Origin: Roseiarcus sp050012775
Lineage (GTDB): Bacteria; Pseudomonadota; Alphaproteobacteria; Rhizobiales; Beijerinckiaceae
DNA length: 64,000 nt
Assembly (NCBI GenBank): GCA_050012775.1
Contig: JBEKGN010000022.1
Location: forward strand, 15,898-79,897
Reading direction: 5' to 3'
In this document: in pieces, positions 48,232-54,664 of the stretch
Position numbering within the stretch: the first letter of the stretch is position 1
Layout: every line of letters begins with the position of its first letter
Notes under the pieces: generated by a model
What the model saw: only the letters and a program-made list of their open reading frames with translations
Database searches by the model: none
Told to the model about the DNA's origin: nothing
Translations under genes and position numbers: made by a program

Positions 48232-48867
48232 ATGATCGATCTCTACACATGGGGCACGCCGAACGGGCGCAAGGCCTCCATCATGCTCGAGGAACTCGGC
48301 CTCGCTTACGCGGTTCATCCCGTGAACATCGGCCGCGACGAGCAGTTCGATCCGAAATTCCTCGCCATTTCCCCCAACAACAAGATCCCGGCGATCGTCG
48401 ATTCGGATGGGCCGGGCGGCCCGCTCAGCCTGTTCGAGAGCGGCGCGATCCTGACCTATCTCGCGGAGAAGACCGGCCGGTTCCTCGCGCCGAACGGCGC
48501 GGCGCGATACAAGGCGCTGGAATGGCTGTACTGGCAGGTCGGCGGGCTCGGGCCGATGTTCGGACAGCTCGGCTTTTTCGCGGTGCGTTCGACGGAAAAG
48601 GCGCCGCTGGCGATCGAGCGCTTCACCGACGAGGCCGAGCGCCTCCTCGGCGTGATGGAGCTGCGCCTCAGCGAGGCGGCCTATCTCGCTGGCGACGACT
48701 ATTCGATCGCCGACATCGCCTCCTACCCCTGGGCGCTGGCGGCGACGACCTATCTCGCCCCGGCGCTCGGCGAAGTCGTTAAGGAGAAGCCGGAATTTCA
48801 GCGCTGGCTCAAAAACGTCGGCGCGCGGCCGGCGGTCCAGCGCGGCATGGCGATCCCGAAGACGTAA
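48232..48867 (+). CDS. Glutathione S-transferase, nu-class (YfcG-like)
   Basis: Cytosolic GST-fold protein of 211 residues. The thioredoxin-like N-terminal domain has the nu-class motif WGTPNGRKASIMLEELGL, with the Thr-Pro-Asn typical of YfcG disulfide-bond reductases, then SPNNKIPAIVD and the Glu-Ser motif SLFESGAILTYLAEKTG. The C-terminal helical domain ends with LAGDDYSIADIASYPWALAA, the conserved N-capping motif. ATG 48232 was selected over in-frame codons upstream that lie in the icd promoter region. It is divergent from icd; likely role in thiol redox balance or detoxification. Confidence 0.93.
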   Translation: MIDLYTWGTPNGRKASIMLEELGLAYAVHPVNIGRDEQFDPKFLAISPNNKIPAIVDSDGPGGPLSLFESGAILTYLAEKTGRFLAPNGAARYKALEWLYWQVGGLGPMFGQLGFFAVRSTEKAPLAIERFTDEAERLLGVMELRLSEAAYLAGDDYSIADIASYPWALAATTYLAPALGEVVKEKPEFQRWLKNVGARPAVQRGMAIPKT

Positions 48868-48972
48868 GAGTTCGCCGTCGGCGCGGGCCGCCGGGAAGCC
48901 AAAGCGATCTCGAACAGGCCGAATAGTCCAAAGCGCCGGGGTCGTCCGGGCCGCCATCAAAGCGCGCTTCCG

Positions 48973-49001
48973 TTGACCAATCCTATCCACCTAGATAGGA
49001 T
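48973..49001 (+). promoter_or_regulatory. Predicted promoter with overlapping operator of dmeR-dmeF
   Basis: A -35 like TTGACC (48973-48978) and a -10 like TAGGAT (48996-49001) are separated by 17 bp. A perfect inverted repeat ATCCTATC (48980-48987) and GATAGGAT (48994-49001) with a six-base C-rich centre fills the spacer and -10. CsoR/RcnR-family repressors such as DmeR bind this kind of A/T-flanked C-tract site, so it is a likely autoregulatory operator 50 bp before dmeR. Confidence 0.65.
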
Positions 49002-49051
49002 ATGCGCGATGAGGGAGGGCGTCGCCGGCGCCCGATCGATCGAGGTTTGAA

Positions 49052-49306
49052 TTGAAACACGCCAGCCACCCGGAGATCGTCAAGCGTCTCAAGCGGGCGC
49101 ATGGCCACCTCGCCTCCGTTCTCGCCATGTTCGAGGAGGGGAGGCCGTGTCTCGATCTCGCGCAGCAATTGCATGCGGTCGAAAACGCCGTCGCCAACGC
49201 CAAGAGCGAGCTGATCCGCGATCATATCGAGCATTGCCTCGAAGGAACGCCGGCGGACGGCGCGTCGGTTCTCAAGGATTTGAAGCAGCTAGCGAAGTAC
49301 CTGTGA
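49052..49306 (+). CDS. dmeR: Metal-sensing repressor DmeR (CsoR/RcnR family)
   Basis: Small all-helical metal-responsive repressor of 84 residues. The family fold is clear (IVKRLKRAHGHLASVLAMFE, then CLDLAQQLHAVENAVANAKS). Predicted metal ligands are Cys33, His58 and Cys62, with the 25- and 4-residue spacing of this family, plus His3, His6, His17 or His19 near the N-terminus; the third ligand Cys rather than His resembles CsoR/InrS more than RcnR. Next to a DmeF-type exporter it most likely senses Co2+ or Ni2+. Start is a TTG at 49052 with GAGG six bases upstream. A perfect inverted repeat lies in its promoter, consistent with autorepression. Confidence 0.88.
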   Translation: MKHASHPEIVKRLKRAHGHLASVLAMFEEGRPCLDLAQQLHAVENAVANAKSELIRDHIEHCLEGTPADGASVLKDLKQLAKYL

Positions 49307-50655
49307 GCGACGAAATCCGCTCGTCGCGGGCCGGCGAGCGCCGCGATGACGAGGAGCGCGAGGAAATGACGGCGACCGGAAATTCAAGCGATGCGCTCGG
49401 GCATAGCCACGCCTTCCTCGGGAAGGATCACGAGCGCGGCGAGCGAAACACCTGGATGGTGATCGCGCTTTGCACGGCGATGATGATCGCCGAGATCGTC
49501 GGCGGGCTGATGTTCGGCTCGATCGCGCTCGTCGCCGACGGTTTCCACATGAGCACCCACGCCGGCGCTTTGCTGCTGGCGGCGCTGGCCTACACCCTGG
49601 CGCGCCGAAGCGCCGACGATCCGCGCTTCACGTTCGGCACGGGCAAGTTCGGCGATCTCGCCGGCTTCACCAGCGCCATCATCCTGGCGATGATCGCGCT
49701 TTTCATCGCCTATGAATCCGCGTCACGCTTCTTCTCGCCCACGCCCATTCAATTCGCCGAGGCGATTCCCATCGCGACGCTCGGCCTGGCGGTGAACGCC
49801 CTCAGCGCCTGGCTGCTCAGTCGGGGCGGCGACGGACATCATCACCACGGACACGGCCATCACGGGCACGATCACGGCGATGCGCACGCCCATGACGAAT
49901 CGCGGGAACTGACGACCGCGCTCGGCGCCTATCGACTCGAGATCTTCGAGGCGGGCGCGCCGCCGCGCTTCCGCCTGCGTAGGGAGAGCGGGGCGCCGCT
50001 CGACGCCGCCGCGACATCAGTGGAAATCACCCGTTCCGGCGGCGCGCGCCAGCGTTTCGCCATGGCCGATCGCGGCGGCTACCTCGAATCCGTCGTCGAA
50101 ATCCCCGAGCCGCATGAATTCGCCGCGCGCGTCCAAATCGGCGCGCACAGCGTCGCAACGGATTTTGCCGAGCGCTCCCACGCGCATGACGCGCTACATC
50201 GCGACAACAACATGCGCGCCGCGATCGTTCACGTCATGGCCGACGCGGCGGTGTCGATCTTCGTCATCGTCGGGCTCCTGCTGGCGCGCGGCTTCGGCTG
50301 GCTGTGGATGGACCCGCTCGCCGGGCTCGTCGGCGCCGGGGTGATCGCGAGCTGGTCGGCGGGCCTCATCCGTGACACCGGCGCGGTGCTGCTCGACATG
50401 AACCCCGATCGTCAAATCACGCAGGCATTGCGGCGCGCGATCGAGCGCGACGGCGACCGCCTCGCCGACCTTCACCTCTGGCGGCTCGGCCCCGGCCACC
50501 TCGGCGCCATCCTTTCGATCGAGACCGACAGCGAGCGCCAGACGAGCCATTATCGCGAAGCGGCGACGGGCGCCGGGCGCTTCTCGCATTTGACGATCGA
50601 GATCGTGCGTCGGCCCAAATCCACGGACCGCGAGCCGCGACGCTTCGTCGCCTGA
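49303..50655 (+). CDS. dmeF: DmeF-type cation diffusion facilitator (Co/Ni efflux) with inserted domain
   Basis: Inner-membrane CDF exporter of 450 residues from GTG 49303 (overlapping the dmeR stop) or 429 from ATG 49366. The N-terminus HSHAFLGKDHERGERNTW and first helices match DmeF. Transport-site residues appear in ALVADGFHMSTHAGAL (helix 2) and AAIVHVMADAAVSI (helix 5). Between helices 4 and 5 is a His-rich loop (about 179-198) followed by an extra domain of about 90 residues (YRLEIFEAGAPPRFRLRRES, then RQRFAMADRGGYLESVVEIP) not present in typical CDF proteins. The C-terminal cytoplasmic domain (LADLHLWRLGPGHLGAILSI) is normal. Expected to be de-repressed by DmeR when Co/Ni is high. Confidence 0.9.
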   Translation: MSDEIRSSRAGERRDDEEREEMTATGNSSDALGHSHAFLGKDHERGERNTWMVIALCTAMMIAEIVGGLMFGSIALVADGFHMSTHAGALLLAALAYTLARRSADDPRFTFGTGKFGDLAGFTSAIILAMIALFIAYESASRFFSPTPIQFAEAIPIATLGLAVNALSAWLLSRGGDGHHHHGHGHHGHDHGDAHAHDESRELTTALGAYRLEIFEAGAPPRFRLRRESGAPLDAAATSVEITRSGGARQRFAMADRGGYLESVVEIPEPHEFAARVQIGAHSVATDFAERSHAHDALHRDNNMRAAIVHVMADAAVSIFVIVGLLLARGFGWLWMDPLAGLVGAGVIASWSAGLIRDTGAVLLDMNPDRQITQALRRAIERDGDRLADLHLWRLGPGHLGAILSIETDSERQTSHYREAATGAGRFSHLTIEIVRRPKSTDREPRRFVA

Positions 50656-50783
50656 GCCGTCTCGCGCCGCGCGCCGGCGTCGGTCCGATTAAGCATTTGC
50701 GAAGCAATGTGTTGACGACTCGTTAATGGCTCGGGATTAAAAACGTCAGCCCTATTCATGGCGAGCCGTGTGCGGAGACGCAG

Positions 50784-51077
50784 GTGAACGACTTCGGCGA
50801 CAATCCCTTTCTCAAGGACCGCGATCGACGCAAGAAGAGCCGGCGCGCAACGCGTCAACGCGCCTGGGCCGATCCGGGAGGAATCGCTCCCGTCGTCGAT
50901 TGCTTGATCGTCGACGTCTCCGAGGAGGGCGCCAGCGTGGCGCCCTTGAACGGGGCCGAACTGCCGGACTCGTTCCAGTTGCAAGTCGACATGGCGAACG
51001 CCGTGGGCGAGGCGGAAGTGGTTTGGCGCAACGGAAGCGCCGTCGGCGTGAAGCTCGCCAAGGCGAAGAAGCGATAG
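50784..51077 (+). CDS. PilZ-domain protein
   Basis: Small protein of 97 residues with a PilZ fold, a receptor for cyclic di-GMP. A basic stretch RRKKSRRATRQRAW supplies the RxxxR-type motif, followed after about 20 residues by CLIVDVSEEGASV (D/N-x-S-x-x-G) and then VVWRNGSAVGVKL. Start is GTG 50784 with GGAG about seven bases upstream. With two GGDEF-EAL proteins in this window a c-di-GMP receptor is plausible, but they are not adjacent and no effector partner is visible. Confidence 0.8.
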   Translation: MNDFGDNPFLKDRDRRKKSRRATRQRAWADPGGIAPVVDCLIVDVSEEGASVAPLNGAELPDSFQLQVDMANAVGEAEVVWRNGSAVGVKLAKAKKR

Positions 51078-51254
51078 CGCCCGCTATCTCCAGCTTGAAC
51101 CAAGCCTCTGCCGGCTTCGCTCGCGACGATGGCCGGGACAATTCCATCTGAAAAAACCCACCCGAGCGCCCGCGCTCAAAGGCGCCGACAGGCGCCGCGC
51201 GAGAGGCGCTTGACGACGGATCAGCACAAAATTGCGACCGGGCGAATTTTTGGG

Positions 51255-51283
51255 TTGACAGAAAGATTTTGCGGGATCATTAG
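51255..51283 (+). promoter_or_regulatory. Predicted promoter of the NRAMP leader transcript
   Basis: TTGACA (51255-51260) is a perfect -35 box and CATTAG (51278-51283) a moderate -10, separated by exactly 17 bp in an AT-rich patch within GC-rich DNA. No other strong promoter was seen between the PilZ gene and the transporter, so one long transcript from here may carry all the small frames and the NRAMP gene, a leader of about 1.1 kb. Confidence 0.5.
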
Positions 51284-51340
51284 GCGATTGTCGGCGTGAA
51301 ATTCGTTTCGCCCGGCGTTCCTTAACTCAACTGTAGAGAC

Positions 51341-51457
51341 ATGGGCAGTACCATCTCGGGCGGCACGATCGCGGCAAGGTTCGTCGATTCGTCGCCCCTA
51401 GACATCGTTAGCGTCCACGGGCCGGAATCCCGTGCGCGAGGCGTCTTGCGGGCCTGA
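51341..51457 (+). CDS. Possible leader peptide 1, 38 residues
   Basis: An ATG at 51341 opens a 38-codon frame just downstream of the predicted promoter. It reads MGSTISGGTIAARFVDSSP and ends near HGPESRARGVLRA. The GPESR-R-G stretch weakly resembles the DGPSRP motif of the two later peptides. Upstream there is only a weak ribosome-binding site (TAGAGA). It may be a real leader peptide or chance. Confidence 0.25.
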   Translation: MGSTISGGTIAARFVDSSPLDIVSVHGPESRARGVLRA

Positions 51458-51513
51458 GGCCCACGGCCCCCTCGCCTTCCGGCTTTGGACAAACCAAGGA
51501 TCGGAGGCGAGCC

Positions 51514-51756
51514 ATGAACCAGCTCTCCCTTAACCCGATCGATCGCGACGTGATCGATCTTGCCGCGCGCCGTCAGCCGGCGTCGAACGTGCTTCGTTTC
51601 GCCGCAGCGCGCGCGAACCTGCGCGCCGCGCCCGCGGGCCCGCTCGTCTGCCATTGGCGGCGCGATCCGGCGACCGGGGCGTTGCGCTGCGTCTGGACCG
51701 TTTCCCAGGGCGCGCGCGAGCCGGCCTCGCCCGTTCCCTTGCGTCGCGCCAGCTGA
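51514..51756 (+). CDS. Small protein, 80 residues, conserved-looking
   Basis: An ATG at 51514 preceded by GGATCGGAGGCGA opens an 80-residue frame. The central motif PLVCHWRRDPATGALRCVW looks like that of small conserved hypothetical proteins in Hyphomicrobiales that I recall only as unnamed. No signal peptide or membrane helix. It is followed 12 bp later by the first DGPSRP peptide, so the two are probably translated from the same leader transcript. Function unknown. Confidence 0.6.
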   Translation: MNQLSLNPIDRDVIDLAARRQPASNVLRFAAARANLRAAPAGPLVCHWRRDPATGALRCVWTVSQGAREPASPVPLRRAS

Positions 51757-51768
51757 AGGAGATCCCCA

Positions 51769-51885
51769 ATGCACGACGGCCCGAGTAGGCCCGTTGGCGC
51801 GATCTCGAACGCGTCGGCGGGCGGTAAATCCAAGCTGCAAACAAAGTCCACCGCCCCGAGGGCGAAGCGAGACGAAGGCTTCTAA
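51769..51885 (+). CDS. Leader peptide A1 (DGPSRP motif), 38 residues
   Basis: An ATG at 51769 with a strong AAGGAG site about eight bases upstream opens a 38-codon frame starting MHDGPSRPVGAISNASAGG. Its first 17 residues match those of peptide A2 at 52208 (xDGPSRPxGxxSxxSAG), with several synonymous and conservative changes between the two. The same DNA can form a seven-pair stem (51790-51796 with 51815-51821). It precedes frame B1 by 45 bp. Too short to be assigned by family; the duplication is what makes it credible. Confidence 0.55.
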   Translation: MHDGPSRPVGAISNASAGGKSKLQTKSTAPRAKRDEGF

Positions 51886-51930
51886 AGCCGTCCGGCTCGC
51901 TCCCGCGCCTCGAGGCGCAGGAGACGAGCC

Positions 51931-52191
51931 ATGACCATGATCGCCAAAATCACTGAACCGGTGACCGCAGTCGCCCTCGACGGCGCCTTCGCGACCGTTC
52001 CGCGCAGACTCGCTCCGAGCGCATCGCCTCGGCGCCCGGTTGCGCCATCCGTCACCCCTAACAGCCGCAGCCTCGTCATTGTCGTTCCGGACCCGATCGA
52101 CGCCATTGTCGAGGTCGGCAGCGAAGCCGGTCTCGAGGGCGGCTCCAAGCTGCTCTGGACGCTCGGCGTTCTGTTGCTGCTGGCTGTTTGA
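51931..52191 (+). CDS. Small reading frame B1 with an N-terminus like that of the NRAMP transporter
   Basis: An 86-residue frame from ATG 51931 with CAGGAGACGAG upstream. Its start MTMIAKITEPVTAVALDGAF closely resembles the NRAMP protein's MTMKANITAPVTAV and following KGAFGTI. The middle is Pro-rich (PRRLAPSASPRRPVAPSVTP) and the end is a short hydrophobic segment LLWTLGVLLLLAV. It could be a decayed, internally deleted duplicate of the transporter start, or a functional small membrane peptide. Either way it belongs to a tandem duplication with the downstream gene. Confidence 0.55.
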   Translation: MTMIAKITEPVTAVALDGAFATVPRRLAPSASPRRPVAPSVTPNSRSLVIVVPDPIDAIVEVGSEAGLEGGSKLLWTLGVLLLLAV

Positions 52192-52207
52192 GCAGAAGGA
52201 GAAAAAT

Positions 52208-52336
52208 TTGAACGACGGCCCTAGTAGACCCGCCGGCGGCGTCTCCGACGTCTCGGCGGGTTCCGATCTGAAAGTCCCGAACCACCGACTCATCATCCCG
52301 CTGCGCATGCGATGCGGGGCAAGCCCAGCCAGCTGA
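52208..52336 (+). CDS. Leader peptide A2 (DGPSRP motif), 42 residues
   Basis: A TTG at 52208 preceded by GAAGGAGAAAAAT opens a 42-codon frame starting (M)NDGPSRPAGGVSDVSAGS. It is the paralogue of peptide A1 and sits 48 bp before the NRAMP start, just as A1 sits 45 bp before B1. The DNA can form a seven-pair stem (52229-52235 with 52254-52260) with an 18-base loop, the same geometry as in A1. A possible hairpin CCCGC...GCGGG occurs further on (around 52,299-52,318). It starts 16 bp after the B1 stop. Confidence 0.55.
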   Translation: MNDGPSRPAGGVSDVSAGSDLKVPNHRLIIPLRMRCGASPAS

Positions 52337-52384
52337 TGGCCCTAGGCTTTCCCCACGTCGTGGCGCCGGCAAAGGAGCCAAGCC

Positions 52385-54037
52385 ATGACCATGAAAGCCA
52401 ACATCACGGCGCCGGTGACCGCCGTCCTCGACGACGCGCACATCGGCCACATCAAGGGCGCCTTCGGCACCATTCTTCACGGCGACGTCGCCCCGCGCAC
52501 GAGCTGGAAGCATCGGCTCACGACGCTTCTCGCCATTCTCGGACCCGGCCTCATCGTCATGGCCGGCGACAATGACGCCGGCGCCTTCTCGACCTACGGC
52601 CAGGCCGGCCAGAATTACGGCACCACGCTGCTGTGGACGATGGCGCTGCTGATCCCGGTTCTCTACGTCAATCAGGAGATGGTGCTGCGCTTGGGCGCCG
52701 TCACCGGCGTCGGCCACGCGCGTCTCATCTTCGAGCGCTTCGGCAAGTTCTGGGGCGCGTTCAGCGTCATCGACCTGTTCCTGCTCAACGGCTTGACGAT
52801 CATCACCGAATTCATCGGCATCGCGCTCGCGCTCGATTACCTCGGCCTCGACAAGACCACGGGCGTCATCGTCTCCGCGGCGCTCGTCATGGTGGCGGTC
52901 AGCACCGGCGACTTCCGCCGCTTCGAGCGCTTCGCGATGGTCCTGGTGTTCGGCAGCCTGCTGCTGCTGCCGGTCTATTTCGTGGTCCATCCGCCGCTCG
53001 CCCAGGTGGCGCGCGATCTGGTCGTTCCGCAGCTGCCTGTCGGCGCCAAGCTGAGCGACGTGATGCTGATCATCATCGGCCTCGTCGGCACCACGGTCGC
53101 GCCCTGGCAGCTGTTCTTCCAGCAGAGCTACGTCATCGACAAGCGCATCACGCCGCGCTTCATCAAATACGAGCGCCTCGACCTTTGGCTCGGCATCGCG
53201 CTGGTGATTGTCGGCGCCGTGGCGATCATCGCCTTCACGGCGGCGACCTTCGCGGGCCAGAGCGAGTTCGGCAATTTCACCGACGCGGGCGGCATCGCCG
53301 CCGGCATCGAGAAATATGTCGGCAAGACCACGGCCGTGATGTTCGCCATCGCGCTGATCGACGCCGCGCTGATCGGCGCTTCGGCGGTCTCGCTTTCGAC
53401 GGCCTATGCGATCGGCGACGTGTTTTCGGCGCGCCATTCCCTGCACCGCAAGGTCACGGAGGCTAAGGGTTTCTACGCCGTCTATTTTCTGCTGATCGCG
53501 ATCGCCGCGGCGATCGTGCTGACCCCAGGCTCCCCCCTTGGGCTCCTGACCGTCGCCGTGCAGGTGCTCGCCGGCGTGCTGCTGCCGAGCGCGACGGTGT
53601 TCCTGCTGCTGCTCTGCAATGACAAGCCCGTTCTCGGTCCCTGGGTGAACACGCGCTGGCTGAATACCTTCACCGGCGCCGTCATCGCCGTGCTGGTGCT
53701 GCTGTCGGTCATCCTCACCGTCTCGGTGCTGTTTCCCGACGCCACCAACGAGCAGGTGATCCTCGGCATCCTCGGCGGGGGCGGCGTCGTCGCCGTGGTC
53801 GCCGCGCTGGTGATCATGGCCTTGAGCCAGAACGGCGGGAACGGAGCGCCGGCCGAAGACGCCGCCGCGCTGGCTTCGCGCCACACCTGGCGCATGCCGC
53901 CGCTGGATCAGCTGCCGCCGGCGAAGCTGTCGCTCGCCGCCAAGACCTGGATGGGCGTCCTGCGGCTCTATCTCGTCGTCGCCGGCGGACTGGTTCTGTT
54001 CCGGATCGTCATGCTGGCGATCGGGCAACAGGGATAG
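52385..54037 (+). CDS. NRAMP-family divalent metal transporter, probable Mg2+ type (NRMT)
   Basis: Inner-membrane transporter of 550 residues with about eleven helices and an N-terminal cytoplasmic tail of about 45. The overall NRAMP fold is clear (ILGPGLIVMAGDNDAGAFST in helix 1, GLVGTTVAPWQLFFQQSYVI in helix 6). The metal-site motifs differ from Mn/Fe transporters: DPGN in helix 1 is replaced by D62-N-D-A-G and the MPHN of helix 6 by A239-P-W-Q. Loss of the selective Met is known to relax discrimination against Mg2+ and is a feature of NRAMP-related Mg transporters. ATG 52385 has AAAGGAG upstream. Regulation probably involves the long upstream leader with small frames. Confidence 0.88.
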   Translation: MTMKANITAPVTAVLDDAHIGHIKGAFGTILHGDVAPRTSWKHRLTTLLAILGPGLIVMAGDNDAGAFSTYGQAGQNYGTTLLWTMALLIPVLYVNQEMVLRLGAVTGVGHARLIFERFGKFWGAFSVIDLFLLNGLTIITEFIGIALALDYLGLDKTTGVIVSAALVMVAVSTGDFRRFERFAMVLVFGSLLLLPVYFVVHPPLAQVARDLVVPQLPVGAKLSDVMLIIIGLVGTTVAPWQLFFQQSYVIDKRITPRFIKYERLDLWLGIALVIVGAVAIIAFTAATFAGQSEFGNFTDAGGIAAGIEKYVGKTTAVMFAIALIDAALIGASAVSLSTAYAIGDVFSARHSLHRKVTEAKGFYAVYFLLIAIAAAIVLTPGSPLGLLTVAVQVLAGVLLPSATVFLLLLCNDKPVLGPWVNTRWLNTFTGAVIAVLVLLSVILTVSVLFPDATNEQVILGILGGGGVVAVVAALVIMALSQNGGNGAPAEDAAALASRHTWRMPPLDQLPPAKLSLAAKTWMGVLRLYLVVAGGLVLFRIVMLAIGQQG

Positions 54038-54250
54038 TCCGCCGCAAGGGGGCGGCGCGACGCGGCTTTGGGCGTCGCGCCCGCCTTGCCGGGGAGAGCG
54101 GGGTCACGCGCGCGAACTGGAGTTCGCAGACGCAATCGGTTTGACGGGCGGATGTTTGAAGCGCTCGAGCGAGGCGCCGGTCGCATCGAATCGCATAGCG
54201 ACGGGCGGCTATCGCGACAACAGTACCAATGGCCCAATATAATCAACGCC

Positions 54251-54279
54251 GTCATGACCGGGACAAGCCCGGTCATGAC
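54251..54279. repeat. Perfect palindrome downstream of the NRAMP gene
   Basis: Arms 54251-54262 and 54268-54279 are perfectly complementary over 12 bp (GTCATGACCGGG) with a five-base loop. The core (CCGGG-N5-CCCGG with CATGAC) is like dispersed palindromes of many alphaproteobacteria. It could act as a transcription terminator for the transporter but has no U-tract. It lies 50 bp upstream of the HigA-like gene. Confidence 0.65.
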
Positions 54280-54330
54280 GGCGGCCAATGTTTCTCACCC
54301 TCGGCATCACAGCTATAAATGAGGCGCGAT

Positions 54331-54639
54331 ATGCCGATGACTAAGCGAAGGCCGGCGACGGTCGGCGAGATTTTGACCGAGGAGTTCTTGGCCCCGATGC
54401 ATTTGTCGCAAGGCGGCTTGGCCGACGCGATGGGCGTGCCGCGCAAGCATGTCAATGAACTCTGCAACAACCGTCGCAAGGCGACCGCCCGCACCGCGCT
54501 GATCCTTGCCCGAGTTTTCGGCAACAGCGCGGATTTCTGGCTGAACGTTCAACGTCGAAACGATTTGTGGGATACGATGAACGCGCCGCGCGAACGCGAG
54601 CGCATCGAGCGGGCGAAGCCATTGACGAGCGCGGCGTAA
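54331..54639 (+). CDS. HigA-family antitoxin-like XRE protein
   Basis: DNA-binding protein of 102 residues with the VapI/HigA-type helix-turn-helix: PATVGEILTEEFLAPMHLSQ, then GGLADAMGVPRKHVNELCNN and FGNSADFWLNVQRRNDLWD. HigA antitoxins normally follow a HigB (RelE-fold) toxin, but the 290 bp upstream carry no toxin gene and the next gene (accC) is on the opposite strand. It may be an orphan repressor. Start ATG 54331 has GAGG seven bases upstream; 54319 and 54337 are also in frame. Confidence 0.85.
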   Translation: MPMTKRRPATVGEILTEEFLAPMHLSQGGLADAMGVPRKHVNELCNNRRKATARTALILARVFGNSADFWLNVQRRNDLWDTMNAPRERERIERAKPLTSAA

Positions 54640-54664
54640 ATCGAACAGAGCGACCGACCGGCGG

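Noticed and set aside
51341..51520. Known yybP-ykoY (Mn2+) riboswitch upstream of the NRAMP gene
   Set aside because: I could not find the conserved loop sequences of that class; the leader looks different.
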